Of a stretch of 8,329 nucleotides of DNA, positions 1-6,367 are shown one piece after another (the stretch's first letter is position 1; each line of letters begins with the position of its first letter). This DNA comes from Flavobacteriales bacterium (GTDB lineage Bacteria > Bacteroidota > Bacteroidia > Flavobacteriales > JADGDT01): positions 1-8,329 of the forward strand of contig JAGLEB010000183.1 of NCBI GenBank assembly GCA_023145275.1, read 5' to 3'. The position numbers and the translations under genes are program-made. The notes below the pieces were generated by a model. That model made no database searches and was not told the DNA's origin. It was given only the letters and a program-made list of their open reading frames with translations.

Positions 1-219
1 CCAATTATGGCGTGCGGTACAGCTTTGTAATAGAAATACATTTGCGGATTTAAGGTAATATAACAAAGGCTCAGTCCTTAACTTATAAACCTGTTGATGA
101 AACTAGTAAAATCAGGAATGTATCTTTGTTCATATACTTTATAATATTAGGTCTACTTTTCTTTATTCTGAATAATATAATATTATGAAATTATTATACA
201 ACTACATTTTCTAACGACA
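1..219. other. Non-coding region downstream of the barrel gene
   Basis: No supportable gene lies here on either strand; all frames are broken by stops. The part next to the barrel gene is extremely AT-rich and holds only short AT hairpins, such as ATAATAT/ATATTAT at 172-186. It has no GC-containing stem followed by a T-run, so I cannot place a terminator for the minus-strand operon. Bases 36-90 resemble a stretch near the right end of the window and may be a decayed repeat. Confidence 0.6.
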
Positions 220-1368
220 TTAAAATGACCATTTTAGTCTTGCAAACAATGAACTTCCAGCATTAGCTAAAGATCCTTCTACTTCATCCATTGAGAAATA
301 CTGACCTATAGCTGCAAGTTCTATAGTGTCGCTCATTGAGTAAGTTAATGTAGGGCCTATATACATGAAATTACCATTCGGTCCGTACATACCCGCAAGC
401 ATAACTCTAAAAAGTGGTGTAACATCATAAGCTCCACTCCCGAAAACTGCGAACTTGGTTGGAAAAAGATTTTTTGGACTCAAATCCATAAAAACAATAC
501 CACCTAAGCCATTCTCCATATCGTCAGCACCAAAACCATTGTAAAGAGCTTCGAATTGAAGGTTCAATGAGTTTTTGAAAGTATAGTCATAATGTATAGA
601 TGATGTAACTGCTCCAGTACTATCTGCAAAATTTTCGATCGGGTGATAATATGTTAATTCTGCGCTAAAACCACCTCCTCCTATACTTCCTGACCACCCA
701 CCTCCTACTACGTAATCAGTTTCAGTGAAAACTCCTCCTAAAAATTGAATATCATAGCCATGAGTATTGAATTTATATAAAAGTGCAGATGTAACTTTAT
801 TGTCACTATTTATTGATGTCGATGATTCTATTTTACCAGAATCGCCAATATAATATTGTAGACGTACAGCATCACTACCAGGTTTTTCTTCATAATCAAA
901 ATCGAAATATGAATACGAATTAAATAGATCGTTAGGATTCCATACAAAAGTCTGCCCCCAGTTAATCCTTTGTCTACCAATTGTTATTTGTAAATTGTTT
1001 ATAGTATAATCTATTGTAAATCTATCTAATTGAGAAACACCTATCCACGATTGATTATCGGCCCACACCAACGACATATCTGCCCAACCCAGATCGCGAG
1101 AAATATAATCAACATAATCTGGTATTACTGAAACATTGTTACCTGCAATTATTCTGTTTCTCATTCCTAGGGTAAACGTGAAATTATCATTCATATACCA
1201 ATTGAAGTCAAGCCTATTGTGTAAGGTATTTTCAATAATCATTTCTCCATCACCATAACTCTGCATGGCCGACATACCTTTTACATAACCTTTCAGCATC
1301 CAATTATTTTGGGCATAGGAAAAATTTGCCACTACAATAAATAATATGAGTATATATATTTTTTTCAT
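220..1368 (-). CDS. Outer-membrane beta-barrel protein, probable partner of the ABC transporter
   Basis: This 382-residue protein has a Sec signal peptide (Lys-Lys, then a hydrophobic core at residues 4-15, probable cleavage after SYA at 17-19). The mature part is rich in alternating aromatic and polar strands and Gly/Asn/Asp turns, and it ends in Trp-Ser-Phe, the C-terminal Phe signal recognised by the BAM complex. It should therefore be an outer-membrane barrel. The segment at 131-150 (GRQRINWGQ, then WNPNDLFN) followed by EKPGSD near 161-166 resembles the GRQ-x-NWG motif of DUF1302-like and alginate-export-like barrels; this is recognition by eye, not a search. It is the last gene of the minus-strand string, 119 nt after the ATPase. 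Barrels of this type often accompany FtsX/MacB-type ABC operons in Gram-negative bacteria, so a role in outer-membrane lipid or lipoprotein traffic is plausible but inferred. The exact substrate is unknown. The ATG at 1368 gives a textbook signal peptide. Confidence 0.8.
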   Translation of the reverse strand: MKKIYILILFIVVANFSYAQNNWMLKGYVKGMSAMQSYGDGEMIIENTLHNRLDFNWYMNDNFTFTLGMRNRIIAGNNVSVIPDYVDYISRDLGWADMSLVWADNQSWIGVSQLDRFTIDYTINNLQITIGRQRINWGQTFVWNPNDLFNSYSYFDFDYEEKPGSDAVRLQYYIGDSGKIESSTSINSDNKVTSALLYKFNTHGYDIQFLGGVFTETDYVVGGGWSGSIGGGGFSAELTYYHPIENFADSTGAVTSSIHYDYTFKNSLNLQFEALYNGFGADDMENGLGGIVFMDLSPKNLFPTKFAVFGSGAYDVTPLFRVMLAGMYGPNGNFMYIGPTLTYSMSDTIELAAIGQYFSMDEVEGSLANAGSSLFARLKWSF

Positions 1369-1406
1369 AAATCTATAATATAGCTTTATTGTCTTTTTTT
1401 TTCAGA

Positions 1407-1436
1407 CAAATAAATATCTAGATAATTTTTCCTCAA
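1407..1436 (-). promoter_or_regulatory. Possible Bacteroidota-type promoter for the barrel gene
   Basis: Read on the minus strand, ATTG (complement of 1433-1436) is followed after about 19 nt by TTTATTTG (complement of 1407-1414). This is one mismatch from the Bacteroidota -7 consensus TAnnTTTG, with the usual spacing to a -33 TTG. It lies about 40 nt upstream of the barrel start. The match is imperfect and the region is AT-rich, so this is tentative. Confidence 0.3.
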
Positions 1437-1451
1437 TAATTGAAAATTATC
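1421..1451. repeat. 9-bp perfect inverted repeat between ATPase and barrel genes
   Basis: GATAATTTT at 1421-1429 is exactly complementary to AAAATTATC at 1443-1451, with a 13-nt loop. On the transcribed minus strand no T-run follows, so it does not look like an intrinsic terminator. It could be an intercistronic RNA hairpin, or an operator overlapping the possible -33 element. Confidence 0.45.
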
Positions 1452-1487
1452 CAATTGGCTACTCGCTAAACTGACTTTTTAATTCTA

Positions 1488-2177
1488 TTATTTACTAACA
1501 CTCTCATCCGAAATAATCTTGCCATCGTCAATTGTAATTACCCTATGAGCCTTATCTACAACTCTTTGATCGTGTGTTGCAAATATGAAAGTAATATTTT
1601 CTTCGCGATTTAGCACCTCCATTATTTCTAACAATTGCATCGTAGCCTTAGAGTCTAGATTAGCAGTAGGTTCATCGGCCAAGACAAACATAGGCTTAGA
1701 AGCTAAAGCTCTAGCCACGGCTACTCTCTGTTGTTGCCCGCCAGAAAGCTGATTAGGACGGCTATTAAGTCTATCTCCGAGCCCTACAGATTCAAGTAGA
1801 GATATTGTTCGCTCGTTCATTTGCTTTTTATCTTTATTTTGTAGCTGCATAATGAACTCAACATTCTCTTTTGCTGTCAATACAGGTATAAGGTTATAAG
1901 CCTGAAATACAAAACCAATATTCATCAATCTAAATTCTATCAAAGCGCTTGAAGATAATTCAAACATATCAGTACCATTAACCTCTACCATTCCAGAACT
2001 AGGATGTTCTAAACCTCCTATCATATTTAATAAAGTTGTTTTTCCTGAGCCTGAAGGACCAACAATTGCGGAAAATTCTCCCTTTTTAAATTCTAGATTA
2101 ACACCATTCACAGCGTGTACAGGAACTTCGGTATCGTGATATGTTTTTGTTAGATTCTTTACTTTAATTATGCTCAT
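1488..2177 (-). CDS. ABC transporter ATP-binding protein, LolD/MacB type
   Basis: This 229-residue nucleotide-binding subunit has every ABC motif: Walker A GPSGSGKT at 40-47, Q-loop Gln 92 in VFQAYNLIP, signature LSGGQ at 144-148, Walker B FVLADE at 164-169, D-loop NLD at 173-175 and switch His 202 in ATHD. The length, the opening MSIIKVKNLTKTY and the LSGGQQQRVAVARAL wording place it in the LolD/MacB/FtsE-like branch. Members of that branch power FtsX-type permeases working in the periplasm rather than substrate channels. It should dimerise on the cytoplasmic face of the two permeases encoded upstream at 2890-5343, although trpF lies between them. Family position is clear; the substrate (lipoprotein, lipid, peptide or macrolide-like) cannot be read from the ATPase. 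The ATG at 2177 starts just before the conserved first strand. Confidence 0.93.
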   Translation of the reverse strand: MSIIKVKNLTKTYHDTEVPVHAVNGVNLEFKKGEFSAIVGPSGSGKTTLLNMIGGLEHPSSGMVEVNGTDMFELSSSALIEFRLMNIGFVFQAYNLIPVLTAKENVEFIMQLQNKDKKQMNERTISLLESVGLGDRLNSRPNQLSGGQQQRVAVARALASKPMFVLADEPTANLDSKATMQLLEIMEVLNREENITFIFATHDQRVVDKAHRVITIDDGKIISDESVSK

Positions 2178-2202
2178 CTTCTTTATTTTTACTTTAAATT
2201 CT

Positions 2203-2210
2203 CAAAACTA
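2203..2210 (-). promoter_or_regulatory. Possible -7 box (TAGTTTTG) for the ATPase gene
   Basis: On the minus strand TAGTTTTG matches the Bacteroidota -7 consensus TAnnTTTG exactly and ends 25 nt before the ATPase start. Transcription would begin within the 76-nt gap after trpF. No convincing TTTG/TTG -33 box lies 17-23 nt upstream, so this is at best a weak or activated internal promoter. Confidence 0.35.
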
Positions 2211-2253
2211 TACGCCATTGCCCAGCCTAATTATCTATTACTACAGACTAAAT

Positions 2254-2871
2254 TCATTGATGAAATTCATCGATAAAACTCTTCAACTTACCAATATCTT
2301 TTAAAGCAGGTTTTATCTCAAATCCACTATTTAAATCTACTCCTGCATATTTATAATGCTTAAAATCTACTAATTCACTAGAGTTCTCAAGGCTAATACC
2401 TCCACTCAACAAAAATGGAGTATCACCTTGATACTCTTTTAATTTGTTCCAATTAAACTTCCTGCCAGATCCACCGTAAGCCTTTGTTTTAGTATCAAAT
2501 ACAAAAAGAGAGCAAGTATTTTCAAACTTCTTTATCTGTGAAAAATCAAAATCATCATCAATTCCAAAAGCTTTCATTACTATTAATTTTTCTTTCTTTA
2601 ACCTTTCACAAAGTTCTACACTCTCATTACCGTGGAGTTGAATATTATTTAGTTTAAATTTTCTAGCTATTTCCATGATATCCTCGAAAGAAGAATTTAC
2701 AAAAACACCTACTTTATTTATATTTTCGTTAAAACTAAGCTGTGGAACTTCAACAATATATCTAGGCGATTTATCGTAAAAAATCATCCCCATCATATCA
2801 ATATCAAGTTTTAATAGCTTCTCAATATTATGAGACTCACGCATTCCGCAAACTTTTATTAGCTTTTTCAT
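2254..2871 (-). CDS. trpF: Phosphoribosylanthranilate isomerase (TrpF)
   Basis: TrpF catalyses the Amadori rearrangement of N-(5'-phosphoribosyl)anthranilate to CdRP, the third step of tryptophan synthesis, in the cytoplasm. The 205-residue protein is full length for a single-domain TIM barrel. It carries the family landmarks in order: KVCG with the catalytic-base Cys 8, GMIFYDKSPRY at 28-38, VGVFVN at 54-59, QLHG at 78-81, FDTKTK with the catalytic-acid Asp 126, YGGSG at 132-136, LLSGGI at 154-159 and the phosphate-loop region GVDLNSGFEIKPALKD at 177-192. Nothing essential is missing, so it should be active. Its location is odd: it sits 18 nt after one FtsX-type permease and 76 nt before the cognate ATPase, with no trpE/G/D/C/B/A visible. 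Either it is co-transcribed with the transporter by chance insertion, or the cell's trp genes are split. The N-terminal MKKLIKVCG fits the family start exactly. Confidence 0.95.
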   Translation of the reverse strand: MKKLIKVCGMRESHNIEKLLKLDIDMMGMIFYDKSPRYIVEVPQLSFNENINKVGVFVNSSFEDIMEIARKFKLNNIQLHGNESVELCERLKKEKLIVMKAFGIDDDFDFSQIKKFENTCSLFVFDTKTKAYGGSGRKFNWNKLKEYQGDTPFLLSGGISLENSSELVDFKHYKYAGVDLNSGFEIKPALKDIGKLKSFIDEFHQ

Positions 2872-2889
2872 TATATAAAACTCAATTTT

Positions 2890-4116
2890 CTAAATAGTTC
2901 TTATTGCCTCTACTGGGTTCAATTGCAATGCCTTAAACGAAGGGTATATAGAAGCAAGAACCCCGGTTATCAATACTAGACCTGTTATTTCTATATACTT
3001 ATAAAACTCAAGTGCAGGGTAACTCGTTGCAGCATATCCAACAGACTCAAGTCCCTCGGACATTGATGCAATATTAATTCCTACACTGCCATAATAGTTA
3101 ATCAGCAGCATACTAATAATCTCACCAATTATAGCTCCCAACAAAGAAAGTAATACAGTTTCTAACATTATCATCTTAAAAATTCTCGACTTACTCATTC
3201 CGATTGCCATCAACATACCTAACTCTCTAGTACGTTCTAAGATCACCATCAGCATAGTATTCACTATTCCAAATCCTAAGGCCAACAATATTATCAGCAT
3301 AAAAACACCCATCATTATATCCATATATTCCGATATAAAACTTAAATATGGCTTAATTTCTGTCCAATCTTCGCTTAGAATATCTGGGAATTTATCTTGT
3401 AATATTTTTGACGTTTCGCCTGCTATATTAAAATCAGTAATAACAATATCTATCTCGTGAGAAAGGTCAGTCGGAAGATCTAAAACTTTACGCAAATCAG
3501 CATCTTTAACAAATACAGTTGTCTTGTCCCACTGACTATTTTGAGTCTTGAATATTCCGATTACCTTAAATGCTGCACCAGTAATTTCGCCGTTATAATC
3601 TTGAAATGTCAAAATTATTTTAGATTTAAGCTTTACTTTAAGGTCTTTAGCTAAAGCCTTTGATATAACAATAGAATTGCGCTTTTTTGTTTCAAAGAAA
3701 TCACCATCACCCTCGTTGATTTTAGTATAAAGTTTAAAAACTTCTTTTTCAGTTTTTGGATTTACACCTACAATTGTTACTCCACTATTTTTATTTGCGG
3801 TAGCAGCCATCGCTTGACTTTTTATTCTGCTAGTGACGTATTCTACACCTTCAATATTCTTTAATTCCCTTAACTTACTATCGGTGTTTGAAATGGTTTT
3901 TCGCACATCAAAATTATCTGCAAATTGAGGATTATGAAATTGAATATGAGCTGTTTCAATATCAAAATCATTTCTTACTCTTTGATTGGCCATTCCATTC
4001 ATCCATGCCGAGGAGAAAAGACCACCAACCATTCCCGAAGCTATTGCTAACAATACAACGGAGCTTCTCAATTTACTTCTCCAAATATTTCGCCAGGCTA
4101 TTTTTAACAACATCAT
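2890..4116 (-). CDS. ABC transporter permease, FtsX/MacB/LolCE type (second copy)
   Basis: This 408-residue inner-membrane protein has the family layout: an amphipathic start LLKIAWRNIWRSK, TM1 at about 18-36, a large periplasmic domain (about 40-265, MacB_PCD-like) and three C-terminal helices at about 267-291, 314-341 and 375-392. The coupling segment LERTRELGMLMAIGM at 293-307 and the ending YPSFKALQLNPVEAIR at 391-406 are typical of FtsX-domain permeases. It is a diverged paralogue of the permease just upstream and begins 3 nt after that gene's stop. Together they probably form a LolCE-like heterodimer with the ATPase at 1488-2177. Two ATG codons are adjacent (4116 and 4113). The AAGG overlapping the preceding stop is better spaced for the second, so the true start may be Met 2. 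Substrate unknown; lipoprotein or lipid extraction is the family-based guess. Confidence 0.9.
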   Translation of the reverse strand: MMLLKIAWRNIWRSKLRSSVVLLAIASGMVGGLFSSAWMNGMANQRVRNDFDIETAHIQFHNPQFADNFDVRKTISNTDSKLRELKNIEGVEYVTSRIKSQAMAATANKNSGVTIVGVNPKTEKEVFKLYTKINEGDGDFFETKKRNSIVISKALAKDLKVKLKSKIILTFQDYNGEITGAAFKVIGIFKTQNSQWDKTTVFVKDADLRKVLDLPTDLSHEIDIVITDFNIAGETSKILQDKFPDILSEDWTEIKPYLSFISEYMDIMMGVFMLIILLALGFGIVNTMLMVILERTRELGMLMAIGMSKSRIFKMIMLETVLLSLLGAIIGEIISMLLINYYGSVGINIASMSEGLESVGYAATSYPALEFYKYIEITGLVLITGVLASIYPSFKALQLNPVEAIRTI

Positions 4117-4119
4117 ACC

Positions 4120-5343
4120 TTAAGATCTTAAACCGTTAATCACATTCATTGTCATAATTTTAATCGTTGGATAAGACATTGCTATCAGGCTAATTATAGA
4201 AATAGCAATTGCCTGAGTCAAGAATATTTGCGGATCTAAACTCATTGGCATTATCGGTTCAAAATTAAATTCTTTCATTGCTTCTACACTTTCCCCTGTA
4301 AATACTATGGGATTGTAGTAGTAATATATCATTATTGGCAGACTTATAGCTATACCAGCTACGACACCGAGTAAAGTCATAAAAAACAACTCTAATAATA
4401 CAACCATAGCTAGCTTTGTTTTCTGCATTCCCAAAGAAACCATCACAGAAAACTCTCTAGTCCTTTCGTTTGTCATCATTAATACTGTTCCGAAAATACC
4501 AAATGCAATAACCAAATAAAGAATCGAGATCATTACAATTCCACCAGCATTATCGCTTTCAATCATCTGTATAAGCTCTTTATTCATAAGCTTCCATCCT
4601 AGAACCTCATATTTTTCATGGTCGATATTTGCACTTACAGTTTCTAAAACTCCATCTGCATCTTCAAGATCATGTAAATCGAAAACTAGAGCGGACATTT
4701 TTCCCTCGGTTGACAGAAATGACTTAGCCTCCTCAATTGGCAAATAAATTGTTCCACGATTCATCTCGGGAGTTGGAAGTTTTACAATACCTTTTATTGC
4801 ATATAGGCCGGCTGCTGTAGCTCCGTGATATCCCGAAGAGAATAAAACAAGAGAATCGTTTACACCAACTTTTAAGAATTTCGCTAGATCCTGAGCTACA
4901 AGAATTGATTTGTCATTTTCCGAAATAAACTCACCTTCTTCTAAATAAGATTTTATCTGAGTCATCTTATCTTCTTTGTCAGGAGATACTCCCATAACTA
5001 AAACACCTTTTGATGACTCGCCCGACGACGCTAAAGCAAAAGATTCTATCCTAGGAATAATGACCTTTACTCTACTGTCATTCTCTAACTTTGAAACTAA
5101 TTTTTCATCGATAGAAAAGATGTTATTAATATTTTTATCATCCCAATATCCTTTTTTATGAATTTGAACATAGCCCGAATATGCCTCTACTGCATTCCTT
5201 TTCATATTAGCATATGATCCAAGTTGAAATCCACGCATTATGGTCGAAAAAAATAAAGCGAACATTATTGAGGCAATTGTTATAAACGTTCTACGTTTAT
5301 TACGCCAAATATTTCGCCATGCAATTTTTAATATAGTATTCAT
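4120..5343 (-). CDS. ABC transporter permease, FtsX/MacB/LolCE type (first copy)
   Basis: This 407-residue permease is the first gene of the minus-strand string. It shows ILKIAWRNIWRNKRRT at the start, TM1 at about 20-36, a periplasmic domain at about 40-265, and helices at about 267-290, 313-340 and 374-391. The coupling motif NERTREFSVMVSLGM is at 292-306. The ending YPTIKIMTMNVINGLRS keeps the FtsX-like pattern but lacks the NPVEAIR motif seen in its neighbour, which supports two specialised subunits rather than interchangeable copies. In the complex it would pair with the second permease and transmit ATP-driven movement to the periplasmic domains. Its only upstream region is the 241-bp divergent intergenic space shared with the DUF134 operon. 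I could not find an exact TAnnTTTG box on this strand there; GAACTTTG (complement of 5365-5372) has one mismatch but no suitable -33 partner. Confidence 0.9.
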   Translation of the reverse strand: MNTILKIAWRNIWRNKRRTFITIASIMFALFFSTIMRGFQLGSYANMKRNAVEAYSGYVQIHKKGYWDDKNINNIFSIDEKLVSKLENDSRVKVIIPRIESFALASSGESSKGVLVMGVSPDKEDKMTQIKSYLEEGEFISENDKSILVAQDLAKFLKVGVNDSLVLFSSGYHGATAAGLYAIKGIVKLPTPEMNRGTIYLPIEEAKSFLSTEGKMSALVFDLHDLEDADGVLETVSANIDHEKYEVLGWKLMNKELIQMIESDNAGGIVMISILYLVIAFGIFGTVLMMTNERTREFSVMVSLGMQKTKLAMVVLLELFFMTLLGVVAGIAISLPIMIYYYYNPIVFTGESVEAMKEFNFEPIMPMSLDPQIFLTQAIAISIISLIAMSYPTIKIMTMNVINGLRS

Positions 5344-5520
5344 TTATTTTTTTTTGAATCTAGACAAAGTTCAATTACAAAATGTCAAGTTAATAAACTT
5401 AGAATATTGGTCCGTGATAGTGTAAAAATATAAAAAGATATTTTATAAAAGCACTTGTCTAAAAATAGTTTTCAAAAAGAGATTATTTCACGAATCACCT
5501 ACATGATAAAAATCATAAAA

Positions 5521-5542
5521 AACTATGCTTAAGAAAATAGTT
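5521..5542. repeat. Inverted repeat AACTAT-N10-ATAGTT in the divergent promoter region
   Basis: AACTAT at 5521-5526 and ATAGTT at 5537-5542 are perfect inverse complements around the short palindrome CTTAAG (5528-5533). The right arm runs into the 20-bp palindrome and covers the place where a -33 box would be expected for the downstream TACATTTG. It may be a second protein-binding site, but six-base arms in AT-rich DNA can arise by chance. Confidence 0.35.
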
Positions 5543-5560
5543 ATGAACATATGTTCATAA
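5541..5560. promoter_or_regulatory. Perfect 20-bp palindrome, candidate operator of the DUF134 operon
   Basis: TTATGAACATATGTTCATAA is identical to its reverse complement over all 20 bases. It ends exactly where the -7 box TACATTTG begins and 24 nt before the regulator's start codon, so it fills the spacer between the -33 and -7 positions. A homodimeric HTH protein bound here would compete with, or reposition, RNA polymerase. The natural candidate ligand is the DUF134 protein encoded immediately downstream (autoregulation), which is inference. The palindrome itself is directly visible. Confidence 0.75.
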
Positions 5561-5568
5561 TACATTTG
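5561..5568 (+). promoter_or_regulatory. -7 promoter box TACATTTG of the DUF134 operon
   Basis: TACATTTG matches the Bacteroidota -7 consensus TAnnTTTG exactly and ends 16 nt before the ATG at 5585. The transcript would have a leader of only about 10 nt. No TTTG occurs at the -33 position (about 5538-5541 reads TAGT), so the promoter may depend on an activator or be intrinsically weak. Confidence 0.6.
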
Positions 5569-5584
5569 TCGAAAATTATCACAT

Positions 5585-5992
5585 ATGGCACGACCTATAA
5601 ATCCGAGAAGAGTTTTTTCACGACCAAAAGTAAAAGGTTTTATTCCTATGGGCTTTTATTCGTCAGATTTAGATACAATATATCTTACGGTTGAAGAATA
5701 TGAGAGCATACGTTTGAAAGATTATATGTTTTTGTCGCAATTAGAGTCTTCTGAGCATATGGGGATATCAAGGCCTACTCTAACACGAATTTACGACAAA
5801 GCTCGAAAGAAAATTGCAGAAGCACTCTGCGAAGGAAAGCAAATACTAATTCAAGGAGGAAATGTTATTTACCTTGAAGAATGGTATTTATGCTCTAGTT
5901 GTGGCAGTAAGTTTAATTCGATGAACAACAAGGAAAATCCAACAAAATGTCCTCTGTGTGGAGATACAAAGGTTGAACAAATAGATAGTTAA
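5585..5992 (+). CDS. DUF134/UPF0251 family HTH DNA-binding protein with C-terminal zinc-ribbon-like motif
   Basis: This 135-residue cytoplasmic protein opens with the family signature ARPxxxRRVxxxPxVxGFxPxG (residues 2-23), then LTVEEYESIRLKDY at 34-47. A sigma-70-region-4-like helix-turn-helix follows at about 48-76 (SQLESSEHMGISRPTLTRIYDKARKKIAEAL), then EGKQILIQGGN. The C-terminus adds CSSC at 103-106 and CPLC at 122-125, a spacing suited to a four-Cys zinc ribbon or a small metal/redox site. DUF134 proteins are poorly characterised but repeatedly occur beside NifX/NafY-fold proteins, exactly as here, where the next gene starts 5 nt after this stop. It is most likely the transcription regulator of its own operon, acting at the palindrome at 5541-5560, perhaps in response to metal or redox state through the Cys pairs. 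Family identity is seen by motif; the regulatory role is inferred. Confidence 0.88.
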   Translation: MARPINPRRVFSRPKVKGFIPMGFYSSDLDTIYLTVEEYESIRLKDYMFLSQLESSEHMGISRPTLTRIYDKARKKIAEALCEGKQILIQGGNVIYLEEWYLCSSCGSKFNSMNNKENPTKCPLCGDTKVEQIDS

Positions 5993-5997
5993 CTGTA

Positions 5998-6342
5998 ATG
6001 AACGAAGATAGGATATTTGCAATACCACTAATGGGGCAATCATTAGATTTTAAAATTTCTAGACTATTTGCTAGAAGCCCTTTTTATTTAATTTTTAATA
6101 CTCGAAATCACAACATACAATTTATCAAGAATGAATTTATAGATGACAAAATACAGTCAGGAAAAACTATTTCTAAATTTCTTATTTCACAAAAGGTAAA
6201 CATTTTCTGCGCTTGCGAAATAGGTTTTAATGTTCAGAAAATTGCTGAGAAAAACAAAGTACAATTAATAATACTTGCCGAACAATCAGAATTTACGGGT
6301 GAAGAGTTATTAAATATAATTAAGAATAAAAACAATAATTAA
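5998..6342 (+). CDS. NifX/NafY-fold (dinitrogenase iron-molybdenum cofactor-like) small protein
   Basis: This is a 114-residue cytoplasmic protein. FAIPLMGQSLDFKISRLFARSPFYLIF (residues 7-33) follows the NifX/NafY/MTH1175 pattern 'aIP..g.sLdskIs.hFGRapyFli', and QSGKTISKFLISQKVNIF (53-70) follows 'G.gi.aa.~Li.~gVd.vi'. Family members bind FeMo-cofactor precursors or other metal-sulfur clusters, for example the Mo/Cu cluster of the orange protein; many outside nitrogen fixers have unknown roles. The usual Gly-rich turn after the last strand is replaced here by CACEIG (71-76), which places two Cys residues close together. That could be a metal ligand set, but this is inference. No nif gene is present in the window, so nitrogenase involvement is not supported. 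It lies 5 nt after the DUF134 gene, and the pairing is typical for the family. Length is normal for a stand-alone domain. Confidence 0.82.
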   Translation: MNEDRIFAIPLMGQSLDFKISRLFARSPFYLIFNTRNHNIQFIKNEFIDDKIQSGKTISKFLISQKVNIFCACEIGFNVQKIAEKNKVQLIILAEQSEFTGEELLNIIKNKNNN

Positions 6343-6367
6343 AAATAAATCAATCCAAATCAACAAC

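Noticed and set aside
162..186. AT-only hairpins downstream of the barrel gene as a terminator
   Set aside because: Stems are all A/T and low complexity, with no T-run in the direction of transcription.
3888..4139. 83-codon plus-strand open frame
   Set aside because: Lies antisense to the start of the second FtsX-type permease, whose translation is clearly a real family member; the peptide shows no domain.
4976..5161. 61-codon plus-strand open frame
   Set aside because: Antisense shadow of the first permease's periplasmic domain, with no recognisable features.
5365..5388. Promoter for the ABC operon (GAACTTTG with upstream TTGACA on the minus strand)
   Set aside because: The -7 box has a mismatch and the candidate -33 lies only about 13 nt away, too close for the Bacteroidota consensus.
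5240..5425. 61-codon plus-strand open frame crossing the first permease start
   Set aside because: Mostly antisense to the conserved N-terminus of the permease; hydrophobic look is a by-product of the complementary TM codons.
5998..6342. Nitrogenase cofactor (nif) assignment for the NifX-like gene
   Set aside because: No nifH, D, K, E, N or B gene is present in the window and stand-alone NifX/NafY-fold proteins are widespread in non-fixers.
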